Shown one piece after another: positions 34,801 to 42,916 of a stretch of 64,000 nt of DNA (positions within the stretch are counted from its first letter, which is position 1; each line of letters begins with the position of its first letter). Position numbers and translations under genes: made by a program. The stretch is from Pseudarthrobacter sp. PS3-L1 (lineage in GTDB: Bacteria > Actinomycetota > Actinomycetes > Actinomycetales > Micrococcaceae), in the NCBI RefSeq assembly GCF_030063285.1, contig NZ_JASISU010000003.1, positions 186,001 through 250,000 on the forward strand. The letters run 5' to 3'. The notes under the pieces were generated by a model, which had not been told where the DNA came from, did not search any database, and saw nothing but the letters and a program-made list of their open reading frames with translations.

Positions 34801-35721
34801 ATGGGACATGACCACGACCATTCACACGGCCTGACGGCCACCGGAAAACACCGTAAGCGCCTCATCGCCGTGCTCGCCATCACCCTGGCTGTTGTAGGTA
34901 TCCAGGTGGTGGGCGCGCTCCTTTCGGGGTCACTGGCACTCCTGGCCGACGCCGGGCACATGCTTTCCGACGCCGCAGGGGTTTCGATCGCACTCCTTGC
35001 CGCGTGGATTGCCACCCGCCCCGCCAATGATGCACGCACCTACGGCTACCAACGGGCAGAAGTGCTCGCGGCCTTGGCCAACGCCCTGATCCTGATCGTA
35101 ATCGCCGTCGTGATCTTTATTGAGGCGATCCGGCGAATTGGTTCCACGCCGGAAGTACAGACTGACATCATGCTGTGGGCAGCCATCCTGGGCGCCGCAG
35201 CCAACCTTGTCTCCCTGCTGATCCTGCAGGGGGCGCAGAAAGAAAGCCTCAACGTTCGCGGTGCCTACCTGGAAGTGTTGGGCGACCTGCTCGGGTCATT
35301 CGCTGTCATTGTCGCCGCCATCATCATCATGGTCACCGGCTTCCAGGCGGCAGACACTATTGCGTCAGTCCTGATCGCCCTGATGATTCTGCCGCGGGCG
35401 TGGAGCCTGTTGCGCGATGTGGTGGATGTCCTGCTGGAGGCAACACCCAAGGGAGTGGACGTGCAGATGATTCGGGAACACATTCTCTCTGTTGATGGAG
35501 TGGTAGACGTCCACGACATACACATCTGGACCATTACCTCTGGAGTGCCCGTCTTCTCCGCCCATATTGTTGTCAACGACGCAGTGCTCAATGCCCACGG
35601 CGCAGATGAGGTTCTGGACAAACTTGGAACCTGCTTGGGCTCTCACTTCGATACCGAGCACTGCACATTCCAGTTAGAGCCGGCCAGCCACTCGGACCAC
35701 GAAACCCACCAGCACGCGTGA
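34801..35721 (+). CDS. Cation diffusion facilitator (zinc/cobalt exporter)
   Basis: Proton-coupled metal exporter, 306 residues. The His-rich N-terminus GHDHDHSHG and six helices carry the metal site LLADAGHMLSDAAG in helix 2 and LEVLGDLLGSFAVI in helix 5, matching CzcD-type proteins. The cytosolic C-terminal domain ends CTFQLEPASHSDHETHQHA with further metal-binding histidines. TAACCT lies six bases before the ATG with no Shine-Dalgarno, suggesting a leaderless mRNA. Zinc is the likeliest cargo. Confidence 0.94.
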   Translation: MGHDHDHSHGLTATGKHRKRLIAVLAITLAVVGIQVVGALLSGSLALLADAGHMLSDAAGVSIALLAAWIATRPANDARTYGYQRAEVLAALANALILIVIAVVIFIEAIRRIGSTPEVQTDIMLWAAILGAAANLVSLLILQGAQKESLNVRGAYLEVLGDLLGSFAVIVAAIIIMVTGFQAADTIASVLIALMILPRAWSLLRDVVDVLLEATPKGVDVQMIREHILSVDGVVDVHDIHIWTITSGVPVFSAHIVVNDAVLNAHGADEVLDKLGTCLGSHFDTEHCTFQLEPASHSDHETHQHA

Positions 35722-35898
35722 GCGAACGTCCGCGCCCGGCCAGGCAGGCGGCACCGTTCCACCGAGCTGACGTGCGCGAACACAAGGAAATTACACCGAT
35801 GTTGTTCGTGTGACCAGTGTTGCCAAAGTGACACGGGACCCGTAACCTCACTTGTGCCGGGATAGCTCAGCCTGCGCGGCCGAGGGCTGCCAAGGCTT

Positions 35899-35928
35899 CC
35901 TCGCTCCATGACGACAATCACAGCGAGG
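35899..35928 (+). promoter_or_regulatory. Stem-loop that covers the ribosome-binding site of the NlpC/P60 gene
   Basis: CCTCGCT (35899-35905) pairs with AGCGAGG (35922-35928). The 3' arm contains GAGG, the only Shine-Dalgarno sequence of the gene starting at 35936. Folding would hide it, so translation could depend on unfolding by a ligand, protein or temperature. The sequence does not match the c-di-AMP riboswitch often found before such genes. Confidence 0.45.
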
Positions 35929-35935
35929 TTCCTGA

Positions 35936-37516
35936 ATGTCCCTGACCGGATCTGGCCGAACAGCCACGGCCATCTGCTCTGCACTGATTGTTGTTGGCGG
36001 ACTTGCGCTCCCGGCGCATGCGACCCCTGAAGCGCTCAAGCCAGGAATCCAGCTCCCCGCCGCTCCCACCGTTCCGTCAGCCGACGACATCTCAGCTGCC
36101 AAGTCGAGCGAATCCGCAACGGCGGCGCAGGTAACCGCAATCGAGCAACTCCTCGAGTCTGCGACCGACACGCAGCGGGCGAGCCTGACAACAGCCATGG
36201 GTGCCAACAACACCTACAGCGACGCCCTGGTGGAGCTGCAGAGCAGGCAGTCGGCAGCGGAGACCGCAGCTGTAAAGGCCGCCGCGGCGGAGGAACAGCA
36301 CCAGAAAACGCGCAAACAGGTTGGCCAGCTTGCCGGGGACCTCTACCGCAACGGCGGCGTGAACCCTGCACTGGGAACATTCGTGGCTGGAAATGGCGAG
36401 ATCCTGGAACGCGCCGCAACCCTCGAAGCGATTTCTACCAGCCGGTCCCGGGCTTTTGCGTCAGCCGAGACTGCTGCGGCTTCGTCAGAGTCGCTCACAG
36501 CTGCGGCAGAAGAGTCGCGGAAAGCCGCGGATGAAGCAGCAAAGACAGCAGAGGTCCGGCGAGGACAAGCTGAAGAAGCCAATGCTGCGCAGGAAAAGGC
36601 AGTATCGGAGGCACTCTCGCAACGGTCGATCCTGGTCGGCCAGCTTGCCTCCCTGAGGAACACGACGACGCAACTTGAATCCGCTCGCATCGACGGACTG
36701 GAAAAGAAGCGCGAGGAGGCCCGCCTTGCAGAGGTCCAAGCCAGCGCTGCGGAAGCGGCAGCTGCCGAGGCCACCGCGCAGGCAAGCGCTCAAGATGCTC
36801 GGGGGGGATCAGGCGGCAACGCACCCGGGCAGAACAGGCCCGCAGAGAATACCTCGGTTCAGAACGCGCCAGTTCAGAACGCACCAGTTCAGAACCAGCC
36901 CGCTCCAGGCCGCCCAGCAACAAGTACTCCCACCCCGGTACGTCCCCAGGCACCAGCACCTGCTCCGGCTCCCGTGCGGCCACAGGCAGCAGTCCCGGCT
37001 CGGCCACAGGCAGCAGTCCCGGCTCGGCCCCAGGCACCAGCACCTGCTCCGGCTCCCGCACCTGCACCCGCACCCGCACCCGCACCCGCACCTGCACCTG
37101 CACCTGCACCTGCACCTGCACCTGCACCTGCACCTGCACCGAGCGGATCCAACATGACAGCCATCAACGTGGCAATCAGCAAAACTGGCGCGCCGTTCTC
37201 CTACGAATGGGGAGGTACCGGGCCGTACGGCTTCGACTGCTCCGGCCTGGTCCAGACTGCCTTTTCGGCGGCCGGTAAGGCACTACCCCGCACCGCCGGA
37301 CAGCAGTATGCTGCAGCCCCCACCCATGTGCCGATTTCACAGGTCCAGCCGGGCGACTTGGTGTTCTGGGGAGGAAGCCCCAACTTCAGCCACGTGGCAA
37401 TCTACATTGGCAACGGTCAGGTGGTGCACGCCCTGAACCCCAGCCAGGGAATCCTGGTCAACCAGCTCAGCGCCATGTCAGCCATGGGCCTGCACCCCGT
37501 CGCGGCCCGCTACTGA
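35936..37516 (+). CDS. NlpC/P60 (C40) peptidoglycan hydrolase with coiled coil and Pro-Ala linker
   Basis: Secreted cell-wall endopeptidase of 526 residues. A signal peptide covers about the first 30 residues (cleavage after AHA). Residues 60-280 are Ala/Glu-rich helices, likely coiled coil, as in RipA-type hydrolases. Residues 281-402 are a low-complexity Gln/Asn then Pro-Ala linker. The C-terminal domain has the catalytic triad C435 (FDCSGLV), H486 (FSHVAIYIG) and H498 (VVHAL). It cuts peptide stems in septal or lateral wall. The linker DNA is made of short tandem repeats and may vary in length between strains. GAGG precedes the ATG by seven bases, inside a hairpin. Confidence 0.93.
   Translation: MSLTGSGRTATAICSALIVVGGLALPAHATPEALKPGIQLPAAPTVPSADDISAAKSSESATAAQVTAIEQLLESATDTQRASLTTAMGANNTYSDALVELQSRQSAAETAAVKAAAAEEQHQKTRKQVGQLAGDLYRNGGVNPALGTFVAGNGEILERAATLEAISTSRSRAFASAETAAASSESLTAAAEESRKAADEAAKTAEVRRGQAEEANAAQEKAVSEALSQRSILVGQLASLRNTTTQLESARIDGLEKKREEARLAEVQASAAEAAAAEATAQASAQDARGGSGGNAPGQNRPAENTSVQNAPVQNAPVQNQPAPGRPATSTPTPVRPQAPAPAPAPVRPQAAVPARPQAAVPARPQAPAPAPAPAPAPAPAPAPAPAPAPAPAPAPAPAPAPSGSNMTAINVAISKTGAPFSYEWGGTGPYGFDCSGLVQTAFSAAGKALPRTAGQQYAAAPTHVPISQVQPGDLVFWGGSPNFSHVAIYIGNGQVVHALNPSQGILVNQLSAMSAMGLHPVAARY
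36977..37138 (+). repeat. Tandem repeats encoding the Pro-Ala linker
   Basis: A 24-base unit occurs twice in tandem without change (36977-37000 and 37001-37024). From 37055 to 37138 fourteen hexamers of type CCYGCA follow: six mixed, then eight exact CCTGCA. Both keep the reading frame, so gain or loss of units alters only linker length. Confidence 0.9.
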
Positions 37517-37521
37517 ATCAC

Positions 37522-38559
37522 TCAGGCCATCCCCAGCAGGGGACCAAACGAACTTCTGTCGTCCATCCTGGGATCGTGGCGGTCCGGGACCACCATGATG
37601 GGGCATTTTGCGTGATGCAGCAGCCCATCGGAGGTTGATCCCAGCAGCATCCCGGCAAATCCACCGCGACCGCGCGTGCCCACAACGACAAGCTCCACAT
37701 TTTTGGAGGCTGCTACCAAAACTTCCACCGGTGACCCGTCTGCAAGGACATATTCCACGGGCAACGACGGAAAGTGGCTCTTGAGCCAGTCCGCGCCGGC
37801 CTGGAGCTGAATCTTGATATCGGCAAAGAGGGCAGTTCGGTCCATCGGTGCGGGTACCCAGGCCATTGACCCGGTGTACTGCGGGACAGCACAGATAACC
37901 CGCAGGGAAGCGCCCAAGCGCTCCGCCTGTTCAGCAGCATCGAGAACAGCAACCCTGGCCTGTTCGGAACCATCCACGCCCACCACTACAACATTTTCGA
38001 CCGTCTGGGGACCTTCTTTGGCCCGCTCAGCATTGATCTTGCGGTCCTCGGTGATCTCCCCGAGGCGGTCTGCACAGATCAGGGGAACTGTCACTGTGGG
38101 GCATTTTGAATGTGCGGGCAGCGCGCTGCTGACGGAACCCAGAAGCCTCCCAACGAATCCACCCCGGCCCCGGGTGCCGAAGACCAACAGCTCTGCGGAG
38201 GATGACATCTCAAGGAGAACTCCAGATGCGTCCCCGTTCTCAACGGACGCCTCAACGTCAATCTCGTAACTCGACACTTTCTCCATGGCCTGCCGGAGGA
38301 TCTCTTCGGCGCCGTCTCGAATGACTGAATCGTCAACTGTGGCGTAACCGCCATCCAGTCCCGAGGCTGCAAAAATCGGGACTGAGTAGGCAGTGACGAT
38401 GTGCAGGGGCCGCTCGCGTCGCTGTGCTTCACGCGCAGCCCACACGAGGGCGCATTGACCGTGCTCCGAACCATCCACTCCCACCACGATTCCCTGCTGA
38501 CCGGAGGGGTTTGGCCCTGTACTGCCTGCTGGATCTGGCTGATGTTCCTGTGCGCCCAT
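37522..38559 (-). CDS. Tandem-domain universal stress protein
   Basis: A 345-residue protein with two UspA domains. Each has the ATP-binding loop: VFGTRGRGGFVGRLLGS in the first half and VVGTRGRGGFAGMLLGS in the second, with GVDGSEHGQCAL and GVDGSEQARVAV at the domain starts. Tandem ATP-binding Usps are typical of mycobacteria and relatives and are linked to hypoxia and stress survival. The ATG at 38559 has AAGGAGG eight bases upstream, which excludes a longer start at 38598. The stop lies five bases from that of the NlpC/P60 gene, so the two transcripts meet head-on. Confidence 0.93.
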   Translation of the reverse strand: MGAQEHQPDPAGSTGPNPSGQQGIVVGVDGSEHGQCALVWAAREAQRRERPLHIVTAYSVPIFAASGLDGGYATVDDSVIRDGAEEILRQAMEKVSSYEIDVEASVENGDASGVLLEMSSSAELLVFGTRGRGGFVGRLLGSVSSALPAHSKCPTVTVPLICADRLGEITEDRKINAERAKEGPQTVENVVVVGVDGSEQARVAVLDAAEQAERLGASLRVICAVPQYTGSMAWVPAPMDRTALFADIKIQLQAGADWLKSHFPSLPVEYVLADGSPVEVLVAASKNVELVVVGTRGRGGFAGMLLGSTSDGLLHHAKCPIMVVPDRHDPRMDDRSSFGPLLGMA

Positions 38560-38910
38560 GGGAGCCGCCTCCTTGCGATGCCTGATGTTTGTGGCCATTC
38601 TGCCAGAAGGAGCAGCACCACGCGTCCACCAGCCAAAACACTTTCCGCTGGAGAACTAGTATTCGCCCGGTCCAGGAAGGTCCGCACTCGTCGAGACGAA
38701 GGTGCAAGAGAATGCCACGCGCTCTTCCGGACTCTCCGAAAGGGCTATCCCTTCCGGTAAATGTTCGATAGTGTTCGGAACATTGCGGGTCGGTAACGTT
38801 TCAATCCCAGAAGCGCCCGGCCACGGCAACCGCGCCCATACGTTGGGGTTTACAGGACGCGTATCGGCCCAGCTGCCGATACAACTGAGCCGCATAGGGA
38901 GGAACGCTAC
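38560..38910. other. 351-base intergenic region with inverted repeats, no gene seen
   Basis: No credible coding frame is visible in this gap between the divergent Usp and flavoprotein genes. It holds GTATCGGC-CCAGCT-GCCGATAC (38861-38882), a perfect eight-base inverted repeat, and ATGTTC...GAACAT (38761-38783). Both could be operators or part of a 5' leader of the flavoprotein gene, whose GGGAGGA is at about 38897. Confidence 0.5.
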
Positions 38911-39531
38911 GTGTCACTCGTGTCTGCCACAGGCGCCACCGAACAGACCACCACCGTGATCATCGGGGCTGGGCTTTCCGGCCTCGCCGTGGCCACGGAG
39001 CTGCGACAACGCGGAGTGGACGCGATCGTTGTCGACGGACTCGGCGGAGGAGCCACCACGTCTCCGGTCACTGCCCCCCTGCAGCGCTGCGACGCTGCCG
39101 CGTCGGCCTCGCATGAAGAACGCGGAGAGATCCTTCGGCACCTGCGCAACTACGCAGCCAGCCACCAGCTGGACATCCGGCCAACAACACGTGCATTCCA
39201 ACTCACCATGCGTTCAGAGGACTCCCCTGCTCCCCTCTGGGAGGTCCATACACCCACGGGGGTCCTGCTGGCCCACACCATAGTCCTGACGCGGTGTGCC
39301 CAAAGCCAGCTCCGTCGAATGCTCAGTGATTTTGGCGTAACTGTAGGACAGAACCTTGTGGCTGCCATGCGCGCCATAGGAATCTACCTCGTTGGCGTTG
39401 GAGACCTGGTGACCCCGAGCCCCAAGGACGTCCTCCGTCAGGCAAAAACGGTGTGCCAGGCAATTTCGAACAGCGCAGCACCGCTGCAGGTCAATGCAGG
39501 ATTTTCCGGATCGGCGGAACTACGCGCGTAA
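38911..39531 (+). CDS. Small FAD/NAD(P)-binding protein, incomplete flavin oxidoreductase fold
   Basis: A 206-residue protein that starts with a dinucleotide-binding fold, TVIIGAGLSGLAVATELRQR (residues 15-34). It ends with LVGVGDLVTPSPKDVLRQAKTVCQAI, like the tail of the CzcO/YpdA group. The second NAD(P)-binding domain normally found between them is absent; standard family members have 350 residues or more. The reading frame is clean and has a GGGAGGA ribosome-binding site before GTG, so it may be a true minimal protein or a shrunken relic. Function is unknown. Confidence 0.75.
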   Translation: MSLVSATGATEQTTTVIIGAGLSGLAVATELRQRGVDAIVVDGLGGGATTSPVTAPLQRCDAAASASHEERGEILRHLRNYAASHQLDIRPTTRAFQLTMRSEDSPAPLWEVHTPTGVLLAHTIVLTRCAQSQLRRMLSDFGVTVGQNLVAAMRAIGIYLVGVGDLVTPSPKDVLRQAKTVCQAISNSAAPLQVNAGFSGSAELRA

Positions 39532-39608
39532 CCTCCCACCCGCCGGAAACCGCGTATTCCCGGACGTGTCGGCTCTACCAACACTAGGCTCTGCCTGCGT
39601 GTGTGGCC

Positions 39609-40292
39609 TCAGTCGTCCACATCAGCCGGGTCATCGTTGGACACCCGGAGCCGACGCCGTGCAGTAACGCCCAGCCCAATCAGCAACGCCAGTGCCACGA
39701 CGGCAAAAATCACAATGCTCCATGGAAAAGGTTCCGAAGCATCTGCGGCCGGTTCAGCTGCTGTTGGAGTACCAGGCTCCTGGGTACCAGCGGTGGGGAC
39801 AGTCGCAGCGGAAGCCGGAGCGGACGCAATCCCAGGAGAAGCCGACGTGGGAACCGTGCCGGCGCCAGGAGTTGCGTTGGCACTTGAGGTAGCTCCCGGC
39901 GTCGGGTCCTCCGCAGGACCGGTTACGGAGAAGTTGAATGTTCCCTGGATCCGGTGCCCGTCGGAACTGGCCACACCCCAGGTGACTGTGTACCGCTCAG
40001 CCGGAGCGTCGTCCTTAAGTTTCTGAGTCGCCACGTTGTCGACAATCTGGACATCGCCATCTGCCCAGTTCTGGCCCGTCGAATCCTCAACCGAAAAAAC
40101 CGGGTTCAGGCCCAGTGGATTATTGTTAAACGTCACTGATACTTCTGCTGGCACAGCATCCAGGACCTTGTTGGTCTCTGGAGACGTGGACACCGCCGCG
40201 TCATGGGCGGAGGCAGGTGCTGCAACGGCCAGGCCGGCAGCGAAAAAGAGGGCGCCGAGGATGATGCTCAGCAGTGGACGAAGTGCACGCAT
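39609..40292 (-). CDS. CopC-domain copper-resistance type membrane-anchored protein
   Basis: A 227-residue exported protein with signal peptide 1-29 (cut after SASA) and a mature start HDAAVSTSPETNKVLD, where the N-terminal His binds copper in CopC proteins. The Ig-like domain follows with VTWGVASSDGHRIQGTFNFSV carrying the second His. Next come a Pro/Ala/Thr linker, one helix (about 191-211) and a basic tail. AAGGAAG precedes the ATG. A copper carrier role in the cell envelope is inferred from the family. No copD or copper regulator is adjacent. Confidence 0.9.
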   Translation of the reverse strand: MRALRPLLSIILGALFFAAGLAVAAPASAHDAAVSTSPETNKVLDAVPAEVSVTFNNNPLGLNPVFSVEDSTGQNWADGDVQIVDNVATQKLKDDAPAERYTVTWGVASSDGHRIQGTFNFSVTGPAEDPTPGATSSANATPGAGTVPTSASPGIASAPASAATVPTAGTQEPGTPTAAEPAADASEPFPWSIVIFAVVALALLIGLGVTARRRLRVSNDDPADVDD

Positions 40293-40402
40293 GGGATTGC
40301 TTCCTTGTGTTGGCTTCCTTACAGACTAGGCGAAAGCGCGTGGGGCCTGCCCGCGGGCCTTCTATGATTCAATCTGATCCCACAACCCCACCCGGAGGAC
40401 CA

Positions 40403-41842
40403 ATGCTCAAGCAGGGCTCTGTACTTGACAGGTATTTCATGATTTCCGAGCGGGGATCAAACGTCTCCCGCGAGGTTCGCGGTGGGTTCGCCACCTTCTT
40501 CGCCATGAGCTACATAGTGGTTCTGAACCCGCTCATCCTTTCGGGTGCGGATTCGAACGGCGACACCCTTGGTTTCACTGCTGTAGCAGCCGTGACGGCA
40601 TTTGTAGCCGGCATCCTGACAATTCTTATGGGCGCCTGGGCCAAGCATCCCTTCGCGCTGGCCACAGGCCTTGGCGTCAACGCTTTTGTGGCTGTCACTG
40701 TTGCAACCAACCCGGGCTTGACCTGGCCGGATGTGATGGGCCTGGTGGTACTGTCCGGCGTGACCATGCTGGTCCTGGTCCTCACCGGCTTTCGGACGGC
40801 CGTATTCAAGGCTGTTCCGGAAGGACTCAAAACGGCGATTGTTGTGGGCATTGGCCTCTTCATCGCGTTGATTGGCCTGGTAAACGCCGGGTTTGTGCGC
40901 CGCGTACCTGACGTGGCCGGAACCACCGTGCCCGTGGGGCTGGGCTTCGACGGCAAACTCCTGGGTTGGCCCACCGCGGTATTCATTTTTGGCCTGATCC
41001 TCACCATCTCCCTGGTGATCCGCAAGGTCAAGGGCGCAATCCTGATCGGGATTGTCACATCGACCATCATTTCCGTCATCCTTGAAATGACACTCAAGAT
41101 TGGGCCCAGTGTTTCCGGAGATACTTTCAATCCGCAGGGCTGGTCACTTGTTGCTCCGGCTTTCAGCGGCTGGGCGGCCCCTGACCTCTCCCTGATCGGT
41201 AAGGCCAACATCTTCGGCGCTTTTGGCCATCTCGGCTTTATCGGGGCCACCCTGCTGGCATTCGTGATCCTGCTCAGCATCTTCTTTGACGCCATGGGCA
41301 CCATGGTCGGCCTGGCTACCGAGGCGGGAAGCATCGACAAGGATGGCAATATTCCCAACGTGGACCGGGTACTTCAGGTTGACGCACTTGGAGCCATTAT
41401 TGGCGGCGGCGCGTCAGTATCCTCAAACCAGATCTACGTCGAAGCCGGCGCTGGTATTGGTGAAGGCGCCCGGACGGGCCTGGCATCAATTGTCACGGGC
41501 CTGCTGTTCCTTGTGGCCATGTTCTTCACTCCCCTGATTAACCTTGTACCCTTCGAGGCAGTTGCCCCTGCACTTGTGGTGGTGGGCTTCATGATGGTCG
41601 CCCAGGTAGGAAAGATCGACTGGCAGGACTGGGGCGTGGCTATTCCGGCGTTCCTGACGTTCACGCTCATGCCGTTCACCTACTCGATCGCCAACGGCCT
41701 CGGCGCTGGGTTCATCAGCTTTGTCATCATCCGCACCGTGCAGGGCCGTGCCAAGGAAATCCATCCCCTGATGTGGACAGTTGCCGGAGCCTTCCTGCTG
41801 TTCTTCGCTGTCGGGCCCATCGAGGCTGCACTGGGCATGTAG
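40403..41842 (+). CDS. NCS2-family purine (adenine/guanine/hypoxanthine) permease
   Basis: Importer of nucleobases, about 479 residues, with 12-14 hydrophobic helices. It opens LDRYFMISERGSNVSREVRGGFATFFAMSYI, and contains HPFALATGLGVNAFVA, ILLSIFFDAMGTMVGL and SSNQIYVEAGAGIGEGARTGLA, the AzgA-type signatures (landmarks only). GGAGG lies six bases before ATG 40403; an earlier ATG at 40364 lacks one. A strong terminator follows the stop. Purine class is based on the AzgA resemblance, not on neighbours. Confidence 0.93.
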   Translation: MLKQGSVLDRYFMISERGSNVSREVRGGFATFFAMSYIVVLNPLILSGADSNGDTLGFTAVAAVTAFVAGILTILMGAWAKHPFALATGLGVNAFVAVTVATNPGLTWPDVMGLVVLSGVTMLVLVLTGFRTAVFKAVPEGLKTAIVVGIGLFIALIGLVNAGFVRRVPDVAGTTVPVGLGFDGKLLGWPTAVFIFGLILTISLVIRKVKGAILIGIVTSTIISVILEMTLKIGPSVSGDTFNPQGWSLVAPAFSGWAAPDLSLIGKANIFGAFGHLGFIGATLLAFVILLSIFFDAMGTMVGLATEAGSIDKDGNIPNVDRVLQVDALGAIIGGGASVSSNQIYVEAGAGIGEGARTGLASIVTGLLFLVAMFFTPLINLVPFEAVAPALVVVGFMMVAQVGKIDWQDWGVAIPAFLTFTLMPFTYSIANGLGAGFISFVIIRTVQGRAKEIHPLMWTVAGAFLLFFAVGPIEAALGM

Positions 41843-41856
41843 AGGACTACCAACGT

Positions 41857-41889
41857 GAAAACCCCCGGTCGTAGCGACCGGGGGTTTTC
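41857..41889. terminator. Bidirectional terminator between permease and SDR genes
   Basis: GAAAACCCCCGGTCG (41857-41871) pairs perfectly with CGACCGGGGGTTTTC (41875-41889) around TAG. Four T's follow the stem on either strand, so it can end both convergent transcripts. Confidence 0.88.
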
Positions 41890-41892
41890 TCG

Positions 41893-42705
41893 CTACATGC
41901 TGCGATGGTCCCTGACGGACGCTTCCAGCTTCTCAAGCCCCGGAACCATTGACGCATCTACAGCCATTGGGTCCTCAACGTTGAGACGCTGCATTTCCCG
42001 ACGGCTTTCTGGCGCGGTATTGATTTCGTGTTTGCCAGCAGCAAGCCCGGCCATCAGGTCAGTGATCACGCCGTCCAAAGTGCGGCGCTCCCAGCCCTGA
42101 TCCGCACCGGCATTCTGCGTAGACATCATGGCCGTGTCGGTAGCTCCTGGGTAGACGGTTGCAACATGGACGCCCGTACCGTGCAGTTCCCGCCGCAGCG
42201 ATTCACCAAAACGGGCCAGGCCTGCTTTCGTTGCGGCGTATACGGCGTAGAACGGCATGCCCACGAGGGCAATCCCGCTGGAAATGTTCAGCACAATACT
42301 TCCCCTTGCCCCAGCGCTTTCGCGGAGCTTTGGAAGCAGGGCACGAGTGAGAAGCAGCGGGGCGGTGAGATTCAGGTCGATCATTGATCGGATCTCTTCC
42401 TCGCTGGAGAGTTCAAGGCGCCCGGCCCGGACGTTTCCGGCGTTGTTCACCAGCAAGTCCACTGCATCCCACGATCCGATCGCCGCAACGACCTCGTCCA
42501 CGGCGTCCTTAGCACTCAGATCCTGGACCAATATCTCGGCAGTTCCACCGGCTCTCTGCACCAGTGCTGCCGTGCGCTCCAGCGTTGCCGCCGTTCGGCC
42601 CACGAGCAACAGGTGAGCCCCCTGGGCGGCAAATTCGAGTGCCAGCGCCTGGCCGATTCCCTGGCCTGCCCCGGTAATGATTCCTCGACGGTTTGCAAGA
42701 TCCAT
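41893..42705 (-). CDS. Short-chain dehydrogenase/reductase
   Basis: Classical SDR of 270 residues, NAD(P)-dependent. The cofactor motif TGAGQGIGQALALEF is at residues 12-26, NNAG at about 89-92, the catalytic serine in LNISSGIALVG and YxxxK in YAVYAATKAGLARFG. The following PGATDTAMMS is typical for short-chain alcohol dehydrogenases acting on lipophilic substrates. AAAGGA precedes the ATG. No cluster partner suggests the substrate. Confidence 0.92.
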   Translation of the reverse strand: MDLANRRGIITGAGQGIGQALALEFAAQGAHLLLVGRTAATLERTAALVQRAGGTAEILVQDLSAKDAVDEVVAAIGSWDAVDLLVNNAGNVRAGRLELSSEEEIRSMIDLNLTAPLLLTRALLPKLRESAGARGSIVLNISSGIALVGMPFYAVYAATKAGLARFGESLRRELHGTGVHVATVYPGATDTAMMSTQNAGADQGWERRTLDGVITDLMAGLAAGKHEINTAPESRREMQRLNVEDPMAVDASMVPGLEKLEASVRDHRSM

Positions 42706-42916
42706 GGTCCATTCCTTTCACGTCCAAAAGCCCCGGCCCAGCGAGCTCGCTCGAGTCCGGGTGGTTCGACTGGCTCAACGTGGGCCAGACCCTCACTATT
42801 CCTGCGATGCATTCCAGCACGCAGGAGAAAACGGACCACCGCCCTGGTCTGGCATGACAGACAGCCCCGCCCGGAACTCCCTGACAGCGGAGGCCATGAT
42901 CTGGTGAGCTTGGACC

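Noticed and set aside
35722..35935. c-di-AMP (ydaO-type) riboswitch before the NlpC/P60 gene
   Set aside because: Expected by analogy, but conserved core segments of that riboswitch class are not visible; only the small hairpin over the ribosome-binding site is supported.
36977..37138. Short repeats taken as a CRISPR-like array
   Set aside because: Units are six and 24 bases, contiguous without spacers, and in frame with a Pro-Ala linker.
36495..37139. Minus-strand frame with Val-Gln repeats opposite the Pro-Ala linker
   Set aside because: Pure reverse complement of the linker repeats; no start signal.
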